Assembly: GCF_037975245.1 (NCBI RefSeq)
Contig: NC_092570.1
Location: 3,245,501-3,309,500 of the forward strand
DNA length: 64,000 nt
Source of the DNA: Apostichopus japonicus
Lineage: Eukaryota; Echinodermata; Holothuroidea; Aspidochirotida; Stichopodidae
Direction of reading: 5' to 3'
The notes beneath the pieces were generated by a model that was given only the letters and a program-made list of their open reading frames with translations, was not told where the DNA came from and ran no database searches. Shown piece by piece: positions 11,936 to 24,640 of this stretch (positions within the stretch are counted from its first letter, which is position 1; each line of letters opens with the position of its first letter). Both the position numbers and the translations under genes were made by a program.

Positions 11936-12040
11936 CAGAAGCGTAACTAGGCCGGTGCGTCAGGTGCGAAATCCCCCGGGCCCGGGGCCGGAGGGGTGCC
12001 CGGTGCCAAGGACCGAAAAATATGATCACCGGTCGACTTA
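11936..12040 (+). mobile_element. hAT-like terminus, solo or truncated
   Basis: Starting 7 bases beyond the MITE's target duplication, the sequence CAGAAGCGTAACTAGG resembles the CAGTGGCGTAAC ends of another hAT family (from memory). It is followed by a very GC-rich stretch, 11972-12005, built of GGGCCC-type words. No matching inverted end was found downstream, so this may be a truncated copy. Confidence 0.4.
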
Positions 12041-12341
12041 AGATAAGTTTCAATATCAGACGATGTTTATTCATTTTCTTATGTCTTAAAAACTAACTGA
12101 TTAAAATACAGTTCTTAATGTTCTCTCCCGAAAAATGTGACCCGATTGAGAGAATGTGTGGACTACATGCGTCTCTATTGCTACACCGCGGCTATGGTGC
12201 TCTTTGCTATATTCCAATGAATTGGCATGCGGTAACATGCTCCCGCCCCGATTTCAGTATATGCAAATTGAAGGAGTATTAAGCAAGAAGTAACATCACG
12301 TTAACAGTGTTGACACTTAAACTAATATCATCATTAGGGTC

Positions 12342-12704
12342 ATGTTAAGACGTTCAATATTGTTTGGAGACAAAATTTGCAAAAACCTGGCATGTTCATT
12401 TCAGGAAATAAACATTGTAATAAATTACAGAAAAGCATTTAAAGAAAAATTGAAGAAAATCTGGCTTGATGGTGTCATGTGTAGACTTGACCAAGTCTTC
12501 AGGCTGGTGTGTGACAAAAAAAATTATGACATTAATTCTGTGATATCTCTCAAATGGAATGGAAAGATTTCTAGATGTTTGGAGATGCTGTTCGTGACAG
12601 CCATCTCGATCCAATATACGGAGTTAAATAACTGTGATTGGGTATGTATCACCTTCAAGGGCCCGCATATCACATTATTGCATGGAATAAGTGACCAATT
12701 TTGA
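12342..12704 (+). other. 120-codon open frame, unrecognised
   Basis: The predicted protein is basic and Lys/Ile-rich, with a segment KAFKEKLKKIWLDGVMCRL, and holds no repeats. It lies between the hAT-like terminus at 11936 and the LINE tail at 13116, so it could be decayed transposon coding sequence. I see no catalytic motif, no ribosome-start context worth trusting and no splice support. An overlapping 72-codon frame on the other strand is its shadow. Confidence 0.15.
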
Positions 12705-13115
12705 AATCCATTGATGGGCCGGATTTAGTCCGTGTGCTTTTAGCTTAGAGTCTTAACAACGAAACTATCATTGAAAGTTATTATGAATGTAAAATTGGTG
12801 ATATGGTAATTAAGAACCAATTTTATTTGGATCTACCTACATTTAAATCGATAAAAAATTGATAAAAATTGATAAAAAGAATAGGCTAACATACAGTTAC
12901 CTTCAAGCCGGTCTATGTCGTCATTAACGTATCATTTAAAATCACGCCATCTTGATGACTGCAATGCCTTTTAACGCCGACTTGCCGCCATGGTGACGAC
13001 GGGAGGTAGAAATACTCAAAACTGTTTCCTGGTGTAGTAGGATATTGTGAAGGCCTTGCACTCCCTTAGGTATCGAGGGATCAACTATGATAATCCAGTA
13101 CTGGATCAACTATGA

Positions 13116-13250
13116 AATGACTTGCCTTCGTACGTTCGGGATCAGGTGTCTTTCTCTACTTTCAAGAAATCCCTTAAGACACATCTTTTTAGCGAAGCAT
13201 TTGGTAAAAGTCTCTTGCCTGTCTCTGTGGTTGTCTTTTGTCTTGCCTAG
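13116..13250 (+). pseudogene. LINE reverse-transcriptase ORF, C-terminal fragment
   Basis: Forty-four codons and a TAG give NDLPSYVRDQVSFSTFKKSL and then KTHLFSEAF. This is the C-terminal signature that follows the reverse transcriptase in CR1/L2-group non-LTR retrotransposons, with the usual pattern N-LP--VR-----STFKK-LKTHLF--AF. A TGA lies directly upstream in frame, so only the 3' end of the element is here, typical of 5'-truncated copies. The clade is inferred from memory of the motif. Confidence 0.8.
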
Positions 13251-13385
13251 TTGTTATTTGTATCTTGTCTTCGTATTGCTTACTTCTTTTTGTATATACT
13301 TGTGTTTAGCTATATGTTTTGTAAAAGCGCCATAGAATATCTTTTTAGTCCTAGCGCTATAGAAATATTGTATTAATAATAATAT
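13251..13385 (+). mobile_element. LINE 3' untranslated region with (TAA)n tail
   Basis: After the stop codon comes a T-rich segment, then AAAGCGCCATAGAA and GCGCTATAGAAATATTGT, ending in a short TAATAATAAT tail. GCGCTATA-type words before a TAA tail are common at L2/CR1-like 3' ends. ATGATCCAGTA occurs twice just after the tail and a similar ATAATCCAGTA lies at about 13089, a possible target duplication. Confidence 0.75.
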
Positions 13386-13389
13386 GATC

Positions 13390-15320
13390 CAGTATGATCC
13401 AGTAGTGGCAATCAGGCTGCGGGGGAATGGTTAATTAAACTCAGTGGTACGTGTTAGTGAGGGCTTCCTGCAGTGGTGGGGAATTTGATTTAAAGAAGAT
13501 ACCTGCTTCATTTTTTTTTTTTTTTTTGATAGACAAAAACATTCAAGGATGACTTTAGTCAGAACAGTAGACCTGATAAAGTCGGGGAAAAAGAAAGAAA
13601 CATTGAATGTTAAGAATGGTTCTTTTTTTCTCTTTTCAAGATTTTTATCCTAAAATATGCTACATCTCAGGAATATATCCCTTCCAGCCTACAATGATGA
13701 CGTCATCTCCTCATTGACAGACTTAATTCATTGTTTCTGTTAAACCTATAATTACTCGAGTAAACTATGGTTTTTTTTAAATTTTTATTATAAACAACAA
13801 ATGCATCGTAAATTACAATTGATGCATAGTAAAATGCAATGTAATGCATTGTAAACCTATACTTGCCAGAGTATTAAACTAAGAGGTCCAGCCAATTTTA
13901 CTTTAATAGCCTCAGACCTGTAACAGGGTAATTGGTCAAATATTAAAAGTGTGATATATAGAAGGGCATTTTAACGGTCTGCAATTTATCAAATTTACAG
14001 CCATCCTTTAATTAATGCATCAAAAAGGGGGGGGGGGGGGAAAGGAAAAAAAAAACTGTTTGATTTTTCTTTTTACAGACGAACCGAAACGCAAACTTGA
14101 TTCTTTCATAAGGAGAGGGGTGGGGGAGGGGGAGTAAGGATTGGTTGGAAGCAAGAGACAATCAGAAGCATTAGATTATTAATTAATGCATATTCTGGAA
14201 GCATACCTCGTAATCTATAATGGAACATGAATCACGAAAATGAGGTTTGTTTGTATACATGTTGATTCGATACAACCCCCCCCCCATCCCCGCCCACCCT
14301 CATGTACACTCTTTCATTAGCGGCCCCAGTTGGTTAAATTTGTGTGGTTATAGCTATAAGCTCTCCAATAACATCTTTCATTGCTCCCGGAAGTCTTTTT
14401 TTTTTCCATGAACATTTCTGTCCCTTCCTCTTTGATCTCCTCCCCACCAGCAAAATATTGTTTCAATGTGCAACCGACACCCCCTCCCCCTCACCCCTCC
14501 CCCTCTTCACTACACAAACTCCCTATAAATTCACAGCGTATATACGTAAATTTTAAACATTACGTTTAAGTAGTACAAATGAATAAGATCAATGCGAGGT
14601 GAAATACAGACGAATAATTAGAAACTTCATGTAAATTCTACACGTGAAAAAAAAAATCGATAAATATTGGAATAGAAGAAGAATAAAAACAATACAGCAT
14701 TCATATCAATGAAAGTAAATATTTCAAAGTGAAATTTTAAATTTCACATATAACCTGGCCTTCTTTTCGTTAAGTAGTGCAGTGGGTGACAATGCATATA
14801 GAAAGAACAATGCCACGACTGAGAATAATATATATTTATCATAATGATAATATTATATTTATAAGTCGATATGACGCCGTTATGAAAAGAGAGAAAGTAT
14901 TTGATATTATCTTAGATGAGTAGGCCTTATGGAAATTGTATAAACAATGAGCATTATATATAAAACCCACATTGATTTAAAATACATCAGAGAGCAGGAT
15001 ATTTTTTTTTATCAATTTCATCATTATTTACATGAAAATTAAAACAAATATCAAGAAGTGACTTACAACGATCGTTACTTGCAATAGCATGCTGCGAAGA
15101 TTACAAGGATGTTCAAAACTCGTAGCCAGAAAGGAGTTTAATAATTTCGTTTTCAGGTAGGTTCGTTCCATCTGCGAATTATGGATCCCAGTAGGGAGGG
15201 GTTTACAAATGTATGCAAAGATGAACCGTATATAATACAAAGTTGAAGGGCATATATTTTATTGTATTAATGATGTAATGATGAGGGTGAGTGTGGAGAC
15301 CCAGAAAACGAGTGTAGATA
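13390..15320. other. Non-coding block
   Basis: No gene is supported. It contains a T run at 13511-13527, a 14-base G run at 14027-14040 followed by A-rich sequence, and C-rich patches at 14276-14300 and 14480-14510. The overlapping 62- and 70-codon frames at 14344-14569 are Pro/Ser-rich because of these C-rich tracts. Confidence 0.6.
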
Positions 15321-15324
15321 TATG

Positions 15325-15327
15325 TAT

Positions 15328-15361
<34 letters not shown>
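15325..15361 (+). repeat. (TA)n tract at SINE tail
   Basis: About 18 TA units directly abut the minus-strand SINE at 15364, on the side of its 3' end. Confidence 0.85.
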
Positions 15362-15363
<2 letters not shown>

Positions 15364-15365
<2 letters not shown>

Positions 15366-15521
15366 GAAAATCGTAATGAGTTGGAAAATCAAGAACAGTG
15401 AAAAAACTTTCAGCCTCCACCGGGATTCGAACCACGGGCCTCCCGCTCTGTACGCGGACACCCTAACCACTAGGCTATGGACGCTGATTGTATGTCCAGA
15501 GGTTCGAAACCGGTAAGGAAG
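15364..15521 (-). mobile_element. tRNA-derived SINE, copy 1
   Basis: Read on the minus strand, a 72-base tRNA-like head (15484-15413) has a 7 bp acceptor stem with one mismatch. It carries an A box TAGCCTAGTGG (15477-15467) and a B box GGTTCGAATCC (15433-15423). A ~50-base non-tRNA body follows, ending in ATTTTCAT and then (TA)n. About 37 bases precede the head and are shared with copy 2. The two copies match almost base for base over 158 bases. A Pol III transcript copied by a LINE reverse transcriptase is the expected biology. Confidence 0.85.
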
Positions 15522-15535
15522 AATATATATATATA

Positions 15536-15569
<34 letters not shown>

Positions 15570-15596
15570 AATATATATAATATATATATAAATATA
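15522..15596 (+). repeat. AT-rich repeat beside SINE copy 1
   Basis: (TA)n with AAAT interruptions. It lies at the 5' side of the SINE, where copy 2 has unique sequence instead. Confidence 0.8.
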
Positions 15597-15599
15597 AAC

Positions 15600-17210
15600 A
15601 CGGAAAAACGACTTGGTCAAGTCTTTGCCAGTCATTATAACAGCAAGCTAATAAAGAGTTGGTTGCCATGGCGTATGCGCCTACGTATAATGCTAAGCGT
15701 ATATCATATGAGGTTTCGGACCAAATTTGAAAAGTATACACATGCACGTTATAGTTCAGTTGCATATTTGTGACATGGTTCTTTTCCCCTTTACGGAAAT
15801 TGATTCTATGCTAACATATGGTAAACCGACACAGGCTTACATCTTTTCCTTCAAATTTGAAAATTTAGCTCTTAAGCAACAGCTTGAGAAATAACGAGAC
15901 CTACATATAAGCAGGGCCTGACTGTTCATGATATGATATCATTAAAATTCATTTTATTTCATATAGTAGCTGTTTGATTGTTACATGAACAATGGCCAGG
16001 GATTTATGTCTATAATAAAGATGGATTTATATACAAATATATACATATAGCTGATATATTCATAAAATGTGTGAGCTTTTCACGATCCGAAACTACACCT
16101 GCAAGCCACGGGTTGTCTCTCTTTCTCCACCCATCACTCTCTCCGCCTCACTCTCTCTCTCTCTGGACAAATATATTACCTTGGAAGAAAGAAGGAAAAG
16201 AAACGAAAAGAAAAAATTATAATAATAAAATAAGACAAGAATAACAGAAGAGGAGAAGAAGAAGAAGAACGAGCGAAAAGGAGACAAGCTGCACAAGTCT
16301 ATACGAAAACCCTCCGGGCAGTTAATGCCTACAGTCGATGTAAATGGCGTGAAAACGTGAATTGTATATGTAATTCAAACAGAGCTGCCATACGCAGACG
16401 GGAAGTCCGATCCAGAAGTACCCGTCTATTTCTCAAAGGGATCGACCATTTGCACCAGTTATTATTGCGTCCGGGACATGCATATATGGGCAAGGTTTAT
16501 CAATGGCGTATAAAATAATCCATCTTTTATTATTAAAAAAAAAGTAAAAAAATAGCCCTCTTGTCAAACGTCCCCTTTGTTTCTTTATTATTCTATTTTT
16601 GTTTTGTTTTGAGTCTTACCTCCAGAAACCAATGACCTTAGTGTAAATGACCCCGATCTTATACACTTGGTGTTCTATACGGGTAGGAATAAAATATGGA
16701 ACGTAAAATACGGTCGCGTCTTCGGCGGAATTTTCTTGTTTATAGGCTGGGTTCTATTTTTATTGAGGTTAAAGACAAAAATGAACAAGGAACGATTATA
16801 AATTCCCACTTTAAATATAGTGTAAACACATTTGAGACTAAACACATGAAACATGTGACGTACAGACCGAAACGTTTAGGAAACAGCATCCGTATTAAAA
16901 TACACAAATTCGCTATAACGATTGTCCCGAAATCCGATCAAAAACTTTTCAAATGCCGATCATAGTTGATTTTTTTTTTGCGTTTTCGTTTCTTTTGAAG
17001 TATCTGCTACTTTATGATCTTTGTTTACTTCATGAGAAAAACTTGAAAAAAATTGCTGATGCTTTTCTATCTGACAAATTGACCTTTAAGTACAAAAATG
17101 TCAATATTAATCGTTGTTTTCGTATGAACATTTTGACATAATTTATGAAATTTTGAAATAAATTGAACGCCGAAAGATTCAAAACCAAATTTAACTTCAT
17201 GCGTTTATCT
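15600..17210. other. Non-coding block
   Basis: No gene is supported. CT-rich (16110-16160) and GAA-rich (16180-16270) low complexity accounts for the overlapping frames there. An 89-codon basic frame at 16696-16965 has no recognisable motif. Confidence 0.55.
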
Positions 17211-17285
17211 CTCTCTCACTCGCTCACTTTTCTTTTTTTTTCTTTTGAATAAAGCTGATGAAATTTATTCTTGATATTCTGAGGA

Positions 17286-17286
17286 T

Positions 17287-17362
<76 letters not shown>

Positions 17363-17365
17363 AAT
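17286..17365 (+). repeat. (GAT)n microsatellite
   Basis: About 25 perfect GAT units, closing with ATAATAAT. It reads as poly-Ile on the minus strand, which is not a gene. Confidence 0.95.
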
Positions 17366-17909
17366 AATAGAGAAATTTAAGATTTTATCATGTATAGCAT
17401 GTGACTGCATACACGTACTACACTATGCATAATGCATCTGTAACATTAATGTAAATTTGTTACAATAATAATCACACTAATATTTTATATGCAATATGAC
17501 TAGTGTATATTCAATATGACTATATTTTATACGCGATTCATTTCCAATTTGATGCAAGGTCGAGCTAAGTTTTTAACTTTGGTTTTCCACGCGATTAAAT
17601 TTATGGCTTGCAATTCATTTCCAAACCAATATCTTGTCTAGTCACGGACGACTTCATCCTTTATTTGCGGGTACTAACTACGGTTATTCCGGTATCGTAT
17701 CGATCTTGAATAATAATATAATGTAAATGTCGTGATATGAATGAAATCAAACGTAAAACATACGACATCATAAACGTACTGCACTCTCTTTATTCACGCA
17801 CTATACAATTAGTTTTCAATATAGTACATTTAATAACTTTACATTAATTACGTTCTACGGTAAGCACAACTCCACAAAGCGTTCTTTTATATTTTATATT
17901 TATATAGGC

Positions 17910-17945
17910 CTATATATATATATATATACCTATATATATATATAT
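17910..17945 (+). repeat. (TA)n tail of SINE copy 2
   Basis: TA units interrupted once by CC. It sits at the 3' end of the minus-strand SINE. Confidence 0.85.
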
Positions 17946-18103
17946 ATGAAAATCGTAATGAGTTGGAAAATCAAGAACAGTGAAAAAACTTTCAGCCTCC
18001 ACCGGGATTCGAACCCGGACCTCCCGCTCTGTACGCGGACACCCGAACCAACTAGGCTATGGACGCTGATTGTATGTCCAGAGGTTTGAAACCGGTAAGG
18101 AAG
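17946..18103 (-). mobile_element. tRNA-derived SINE, copy 2, cloverleaf intact
   Basis: This is the same family as 15364-15521. The tRNA-like head is 18066-17995, 72 bases. On the minus strand it folds with an acceptor stem GCGTCCA/TGGAGGC (one mismatch), a 3 bp D stem, a 5 bp anticodon stem TCCGC/GCGGG and a 7-base loop GTACAGA with T33 and anticodon ACA. The T arm is perfect, CCGGG-TTCGAAT-CCCGG. The body runs on into a (TA)n tract at 17914-17946. Head pairing is better than in copy 1, suggesting copy 2 is closer to the founder. Confidence 0.85.
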
Positions 18104-18237
18104 GTCGTAATTCCACTGTAGGCGTTCGTCACCTGTATCGAACAATATTGGTTCTGTTTTGGTGACATGTGTTGCCTTACTCTAGAGATCAAACATGATA
18201 CTAACCAACTCGAAATCATTTGTGATTCCTAAAGCCG

Positions 18238-18459
<222 letters not shown>

Positions 18460-20220
18460 ACAACCCGATCCTCCCTACTGCTCAGTCGGCCCTATGGCGA
18501 CCTTTCATTTAGACTTTCAGCTTATCATTATTGTCATTATTATTATTATTTGCCATTGATCCCTTTACCTCGCAAGGATGATCAACAATGGTAATATCGA
18601 GCTGTCTAATCGTTAATTTGCTATATGTACAAGTATTATTAATATTTAGATGAAATGAAATCACAAACGGTGTTGCGAAAAAAAAACTCAATTCATTTTA
18701 ATTAATAAGTCACAGTAGGCTAAGTTTCACTTGAAATGCTTGCACGAGCGGTTTACAAAAGCTAAAAAAAAAAATCCATTCTATCATATATAAAAGCATT
18801 GAAGCTCACCATATGGCTTTCAAATAAAGGGATTTTCTTTTATTTTCGTCTGTTACTTATAGTATTCCTCTCGTTCGATCAGCGTTAGAAAAAGAGAACA
18901 GCAATTGATTTCTCAAGTACTATCCCCTCCCACCCACCCCCCTCTCTCTTTCTCTCTTCCGCCATCTTTATATATATTAAGTTATTATATGTTATCTTTT
19001 CCCTCCCTCTCCTGCACTCTCCTCTTCGCAGGCTCTATATTTGCTTAAAATTCTCGTTACATGTGAGCATTCGACTGCGACAGGCAATTAATAGTCATTG
19101 AACAACAGCAATATGTGCTTGAGATTGGGTTCTAATCGCGCCTTCACTTCACAGCAAGTCGTCGCCAAGTTCAAACTTTAATAGCGGGGAAAAAGAAAAA
19201 AGAAAAAGAAAAAAAAAACTAACAACCTAAAGAAGAAAAAATAAGAAACGAAAACTAGGACGTCTGTATCGTTAAGGTCAACCGTGCGTTCAATTTGGTC
19301 GTTGTACATCAATACGGTATTCCACAGGTGATTAAATGTTGGCCTGCCTGCCGTTGGGGAGAAAACAAACTGTTGTGATTACACACAAAAGGATCTATCA
19401 ACAGATTAAATAGAGTTGTTCATATAACAACCATTTAGCACTCGTATACGTACACAGTTTAAGGTGAGCGCGTCTGTAATCATAGTAATAATAATAATAG
19501 CTTCTCGAAGTCTCGCCTGTGTGACTTTGTACGTCCGTTACCTTGTATAGATGTAAACGGTTATTACAGTTCGTCTGATGAAGTTCGACCGTGACAGTTA
19601 GAGAAGGTCACGTGATCTTATATGACACTATAGAGATTACCATGGAGGAGAGAGTCCGTAAATCTTCTGTAGGCGCCTCTCTCTCTCTCTCTCCCTCAGT
19701 TCGATATGTAGGACTCTGTTGAGGAGTTCACCCGTGTAAACCAAAAACAGTCAAACATCACACCAAGTGATGTCGCTAATCGCTTTCGGGCAAAGCTGAA
19801 TATTTTTTTATATAGTTTGTATTTGATTTTTTATTTGTATTTCTTTTTTATCCTCTATATTTTATGAGATTCAGAATGCTCGGCGACCCCGTCAAACGCC
19901 CGTAGGTACCCCAGGATAATCCCGGTCAATTTTGTCGTCTAAATGGCGTCTATGAGATACTTAAATAGGGCGTTATAGTTGTCCTTGATTCAGGAAATAG
20001 AAGGGAAAACTATTGCATCATTCTACAGGGACCGTGTATCAAATACGAGGCTGATATGTCTCATTTACTTCGTTTTGACATCATGTAGGATTAATTAAGT
20101 CGGTTTAGTTTTTTTTTCCTTCAATTTTTGTAAACTGCCTTATGTTACTTTGTTACGTAAATGTTTCTTTTTTTTACTTCGTTAAAACATTGTCGTAAAT
20201 AAGCCTATGCTTTGAAGTAA
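18460..20220. other. Non-coding block
   Basis: No gene is supported. It contains C-rich and CT-rich patches (18925-18960, 19676-19700), A-rich sequence at 19190-19250 and an otherwise mixed composition. No motifs were recognised. Confidence 0.6.
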
Positions 20221-20266
20221 GCAAATGTGTGTGTGTCTGTGTGGGTGGTGGGGGGGGGGGAACTGG

Positions 20267-20664
<398 letters not shown>

Positions 20665-21114
20665 GTGTGGGGTGACGTAACATTATAAACTGATATTTAT
20701 ATGTTGATATGTACTGACAGGTAAACTTTTATTCATGATCAAACCAACTGAATATACGGATTATCTTTAACAGATGTCTGGTTCACCGAAACGAGATGGC
20801 AAAAGATACCGTCTGTTTATGACATTTACTAGAACAATAAATTCAACATCAGAGTGACGAAAGCCAAACAAATTTTTTGCATCGACATGTTTCGGTTGAC
20901 CAGACCACGTGACGAACGATTGCCTGAGTACCTCATCACGTGTCTGTGGTATGAAGGCCTTGGCTTAAATAATTGTCTTTGCCTTTGATTTGTGAAGTTA
21001 AAAAGGAAAAGGGAAATGTGTCTAGACGTGCAAAATAGTTTACATGTGCGTGCACTTCTGAGCGGGCGTAGAAGAGTATATAAACATACATACTGCATCA
21101 ACGAGGGCGACAGC

Positions 21115-21385
21115 GAGGAGAAATATACGGTAACAGCAACAGCAGCAGGAACTATGTAATAGCAACAACAGCAGCAGCAACATTATAGCAATTGCGACAG
21201 CAACAGCCAAAAAAAAAGCAGCACCAACGACAAAAACAATGACAACAACAACAGCAGATACAACTACATAGCAATCGCGACAGCGACAGCACAACAACAA
21301 CAAAAGTAGTGACAACGAAATAGCAATATCGACAACAGCAACTTTAACAACAATATCGACAACAACAACAAAAACAACATAAATG
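21115..21385 (+). repeat. Degenerate (CAA/CAG)n tract
   Basis: Imperfect CAA, CAG and GACAGC units fill about 270 bases. The 118-codon minus-strand frame rich in Val and Leu is produced by this repeat. Confidence 0.85.
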
Positions 21386-21389
21386 TTTG

Positions 21390-22470
21390 TCATCATTTCT
21401 TTAAGTTATACCTTTATTGGTGATAATGAGAGGTAGTCTTAGTTGTCTTATGCCACAATTGTTAATATCTCACCTTATAACTAGGAATAGTTAAATAGTA
21501 AAACTATATAAATATCACCATATTACTTTGGTTAATAATTAGTGGTTGTGATAGAGGTATAGTCAATGGTAGATGAAGCAATAGTGGAGGTAGACGTTGT
21601 GTTTACCTTGCTGTATCTCGATAACTTGATGAACAATATCAATGCGGGATGAATTCACGATAACGTAACATCTTCTGAAGATACTAAAAGTGAGGGAGCT
21701 GTTTGTCATTTTCAAATATTTTACTTCTTAAAAGTGAACACCTATAAAAACAGAGATGGCAACGCGCTCTGCATCGTAACTTAAATGGATCAGATTTCAG
21801 TAGATTTTGTTCAAATAATTTGAGAAAACTTTGATAGCGTCTACGTCATAATGACGTCATGGTTATTAGGCACCTCACGCCAAATTGTCTAGAATCTCCT
21901 TTTTTTTGTATATTACCTACGACAGTCAGTACCTCATGCAAGCTTCATGGTTCTTAATATTGTCGAGTATCACATTAACATAATGGTACGACCGAAAATA
22001 CAGCTTAGCCTCTTCCGTAAAAGTATGGAAAACTTGCAATAATTTCCTCATTTAGTTATTGGTTTCTGTCCCCTTACAAATCAAGTGGTGATCACTATGA
22101 AAATATGGGGGCTTATTTTATTTCCATGACAGGAAATGGGCGGGCTTCATGGATATGCAAACAGCAGATTTATAACTGTAGTGATCTATTACTATAAGTC
22201 GCATCTTGTGGACAGAAACACCAGTTGATGAAACAGAACAGATTGTCCTGCTTTGTAACATATCGACATGCAATGTTGATAATATGACTGCAATATAGTC
22301 TGTTCGTTTATGACAGCAATTGCGAACCGAATATCTCTTTCGCCAAATTTGACTGCAGGGTTGCGTTTTAACTTACATAACTTCATCGTAACGTTCGCCT
22401 GTGTGTGAACGCTCATTCATTCATACTTAGTAAAGATTCCTAAATCCTATTGGTCAATTCAGGTCAGTTG
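21390..22470. other. Non-coding block
   Basis: No gene is supported and no repeats stand out. Composition is mixed and AT-rich. Confidence 0.6.
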
Positions 22471-22476
22471 ACCGTG

Positions 22477-22501
22477 GTTAATCCTGTGAGTAACGCACGG
22501 T
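22477..22501 (+). mobile_element. Partial copy of the foldback arm
   Basis: This short segment repeats the core of the right arm of the foldback element at 22607-22766 (TTAATCCTGTGAGTAACG), 130 bases before that element begins. It suggests an earlier or broken insertion of the same family. Confidence 0.55.
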
Positions 22502-22606
22502 AAAATTACGGGGAATCACTTTAATAAATCTTTGGTTATATGTAACCAAAAATGTTTTGTTTTATGATTTTTCCCCCACACAAATGGTAGTGTATGAATG
22601 AACGGG

Positions 22607-22766
22607 GTTAATCAACGGTCTAGCGTGCGTTACTCACATGATTAGTGCACTCCGGGTGTTAATGCTATCGCTGGATGCACTCGGGCTCCGCCCTCGTGCA
22701 TCGCTTGCACTATCCCCCGATCGTGCATTAATCCTGTGAGTAACGCACGCTAGACCGTTGATTAAC
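22607..22766. mobile_element. Foldback element with 44 bp terminal inverted repeats
   Basis: The arms 22607-22650 and 22723-22766 are reverse complements with only two mismatches in 44. The interior holds a second, smaller palindrome around CTCGGGCTCCGCCCTCG (22679-22696), flanked by GATGCAC and TGCATC. The whole 160 bases can fold into one long hairpin. There is no coding capacity, so it looks like a MITE mobilised in trans. Superfamily not determined. Confidence 0.8.
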
Positions 22767-22769
22767 GCC

Positions 22770-23190
22770 TTAAAGTTGAATAGAAAACATTTTGTTGGCA
22801 ACATCTCCTGCACCTTACCCTCCCGCCTTCATCCCTTCTCGAAAATTTCCAAATACAGTTTGTACATATACAACTACAAGGCCTGATTTTTCTATCGTAA
22901 AACTATCCTCTAGCCGCAAAGTCCTGTGTTATGATTTTATGAGGGAATCTCAAACATGGGTTTCGAGACCTCGTGCCCAATTATGTCACTATCAAGTTTT
23001 CATTTTTCCTTAGGCAAGAACACCTTCTTCTTCATGATATAATTCTCTGGGCCTGTAATTTACCCTGGACCCCGGAATATTGTAGTACAGGCTGATGTCC
23101 CTGACCCTCCTGAAGCCCCTGCCAACCCCCTGCCCTCCCCCACTCTGCAAAGTTGTTGTGATCATAATCTTTTAGCATGCGCATTTTATT
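22770..23190. other. Non-coding block
   Basis: No gene is supported. C-rich patches lie at 22810-22830 and 23100-23145. A 73-codon frame at 22792-23013 has no recognisable motif. Confidence 0.55.
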
Positions 23191-23194
23191 GTGT

Positions 23195-23282
23195 TTTATA
23201 TAGGAGAGTATATATATAGGAGAGTATATATATAGGAGAGTATATATATATATTTATATATATATATATAGACGCCAACCTA

Positions 23283-23322
<40 letters not shown>

Positions 23323-23480
23323 GTGTATATATATTTATACACACATATATATTATACACACATATATATTTATACACACATATATACTTATACACATATA
23401 TATATATATATATATATATTTATACACATATATATATATATTTATACACACATATATATATTTATACACACATATATTGT
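23195..23480 (+). repeat. TA and TATACACA compound microsatellite
   Basis: Three units of TATAGGAGAGTATA give way to (TA)n and then ATATTTATACACACATAT-type units to 23480. Frames of 68-74 codons here are Tyr/Ile-rich artefacts. Confidence 0.9.
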
Positions 23481-23484
23481 GCGG

Positions 23485-24602
23485 ATGATAACTTTCCCGT
23501 CGTATACGGATACCGTCGATACAGTCAATCTGATATTCCACGCGTGATCTTTGATGTAGGTCTGTATGTTAACGAGTAACAAACATACATCATTCAGACA
23601 TTTAAGTGCCTTGGTGAGACACATCCAACATTTTGTTAGAATAATGGACTATTACCTATTCTAATTGTTGAAGGAATGGTCTCGAAAATGTCTGAAAAGT
23701 CACGTTTCATATCTCTTCCATTGTTTAATGAAACTGATATTTTACATCACTGTGTGCTAAGTTCAGTATATAATACAATGTCCGTCATATTATTACATCT
23801 ACCAACGATATACCAATCAAAATCAAACGTAATATTTCGCTTGACATTTTTCCTTGCTTGTTTTTAGCTCTTGAATTTTTCAACTGTTTTATTCGTGTTT
23901 GGTTGAAGTTTTATATGGACAGATATGGGATATGATTTTTGTTTTATACTTCGAAACTATTTCTGAAGAATCATAAACTTTATTTTTGGCTTATTATATC
24001 TGTCTTTATATTATATCTCTTCTCAGCTCGTCACAATTTTTATCTTAAAATGTTGGATTTCATTCCACGGACAACGTTTGTCACACTGACCTATTATCCA
24101 AGGTATATTTGTATGTTGGTATGTTTTATAACATGTTGGTATCTTTTATTGGTATCTTTTATTACCCTATAAAGCATGAAACATGAATAAAGTTCGAAAA
24201 TATTCCACTGTTTGGAGACAATGGTCATCATAATCTGCTCCTTGAACACTCTTCCCGCGCCTTTAGCACCCTTCCCGCGCCTTATTATTATTATTTTTTA
24301 TCCTATTTCCCTCGAAACCTGACTATTCTCTTTGCAAGCGCATCGAGAATCAAACCCAAAGTTTTCAAAGTTAAATAGTTTGTTTATTAACACGAAACGA
24401 CTTGTTGTTAAAAAAAATACAGTTAGAAATGAGGGCGAACATATTTGTTATGTCCGTGGGTATTAATATTTTTTAACATGTCTTCCTATACTACTACTAC
24501 TACTAATAAATATATTATGAAATGAATGGATTAATAAACAAATACACAAAGGTAGCCGTGTGAATATACAATCTTTAAGTAGGAAACGGGAGTAACCCCG
24601 CC

Positions 24603-24640
<38 letters not shown>

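Noticed and set aside
19575-19600. CTGATGA word resembling a hammerhead core
   Set aside because: No GAAA segment at stem II distance and no stem I pairing.
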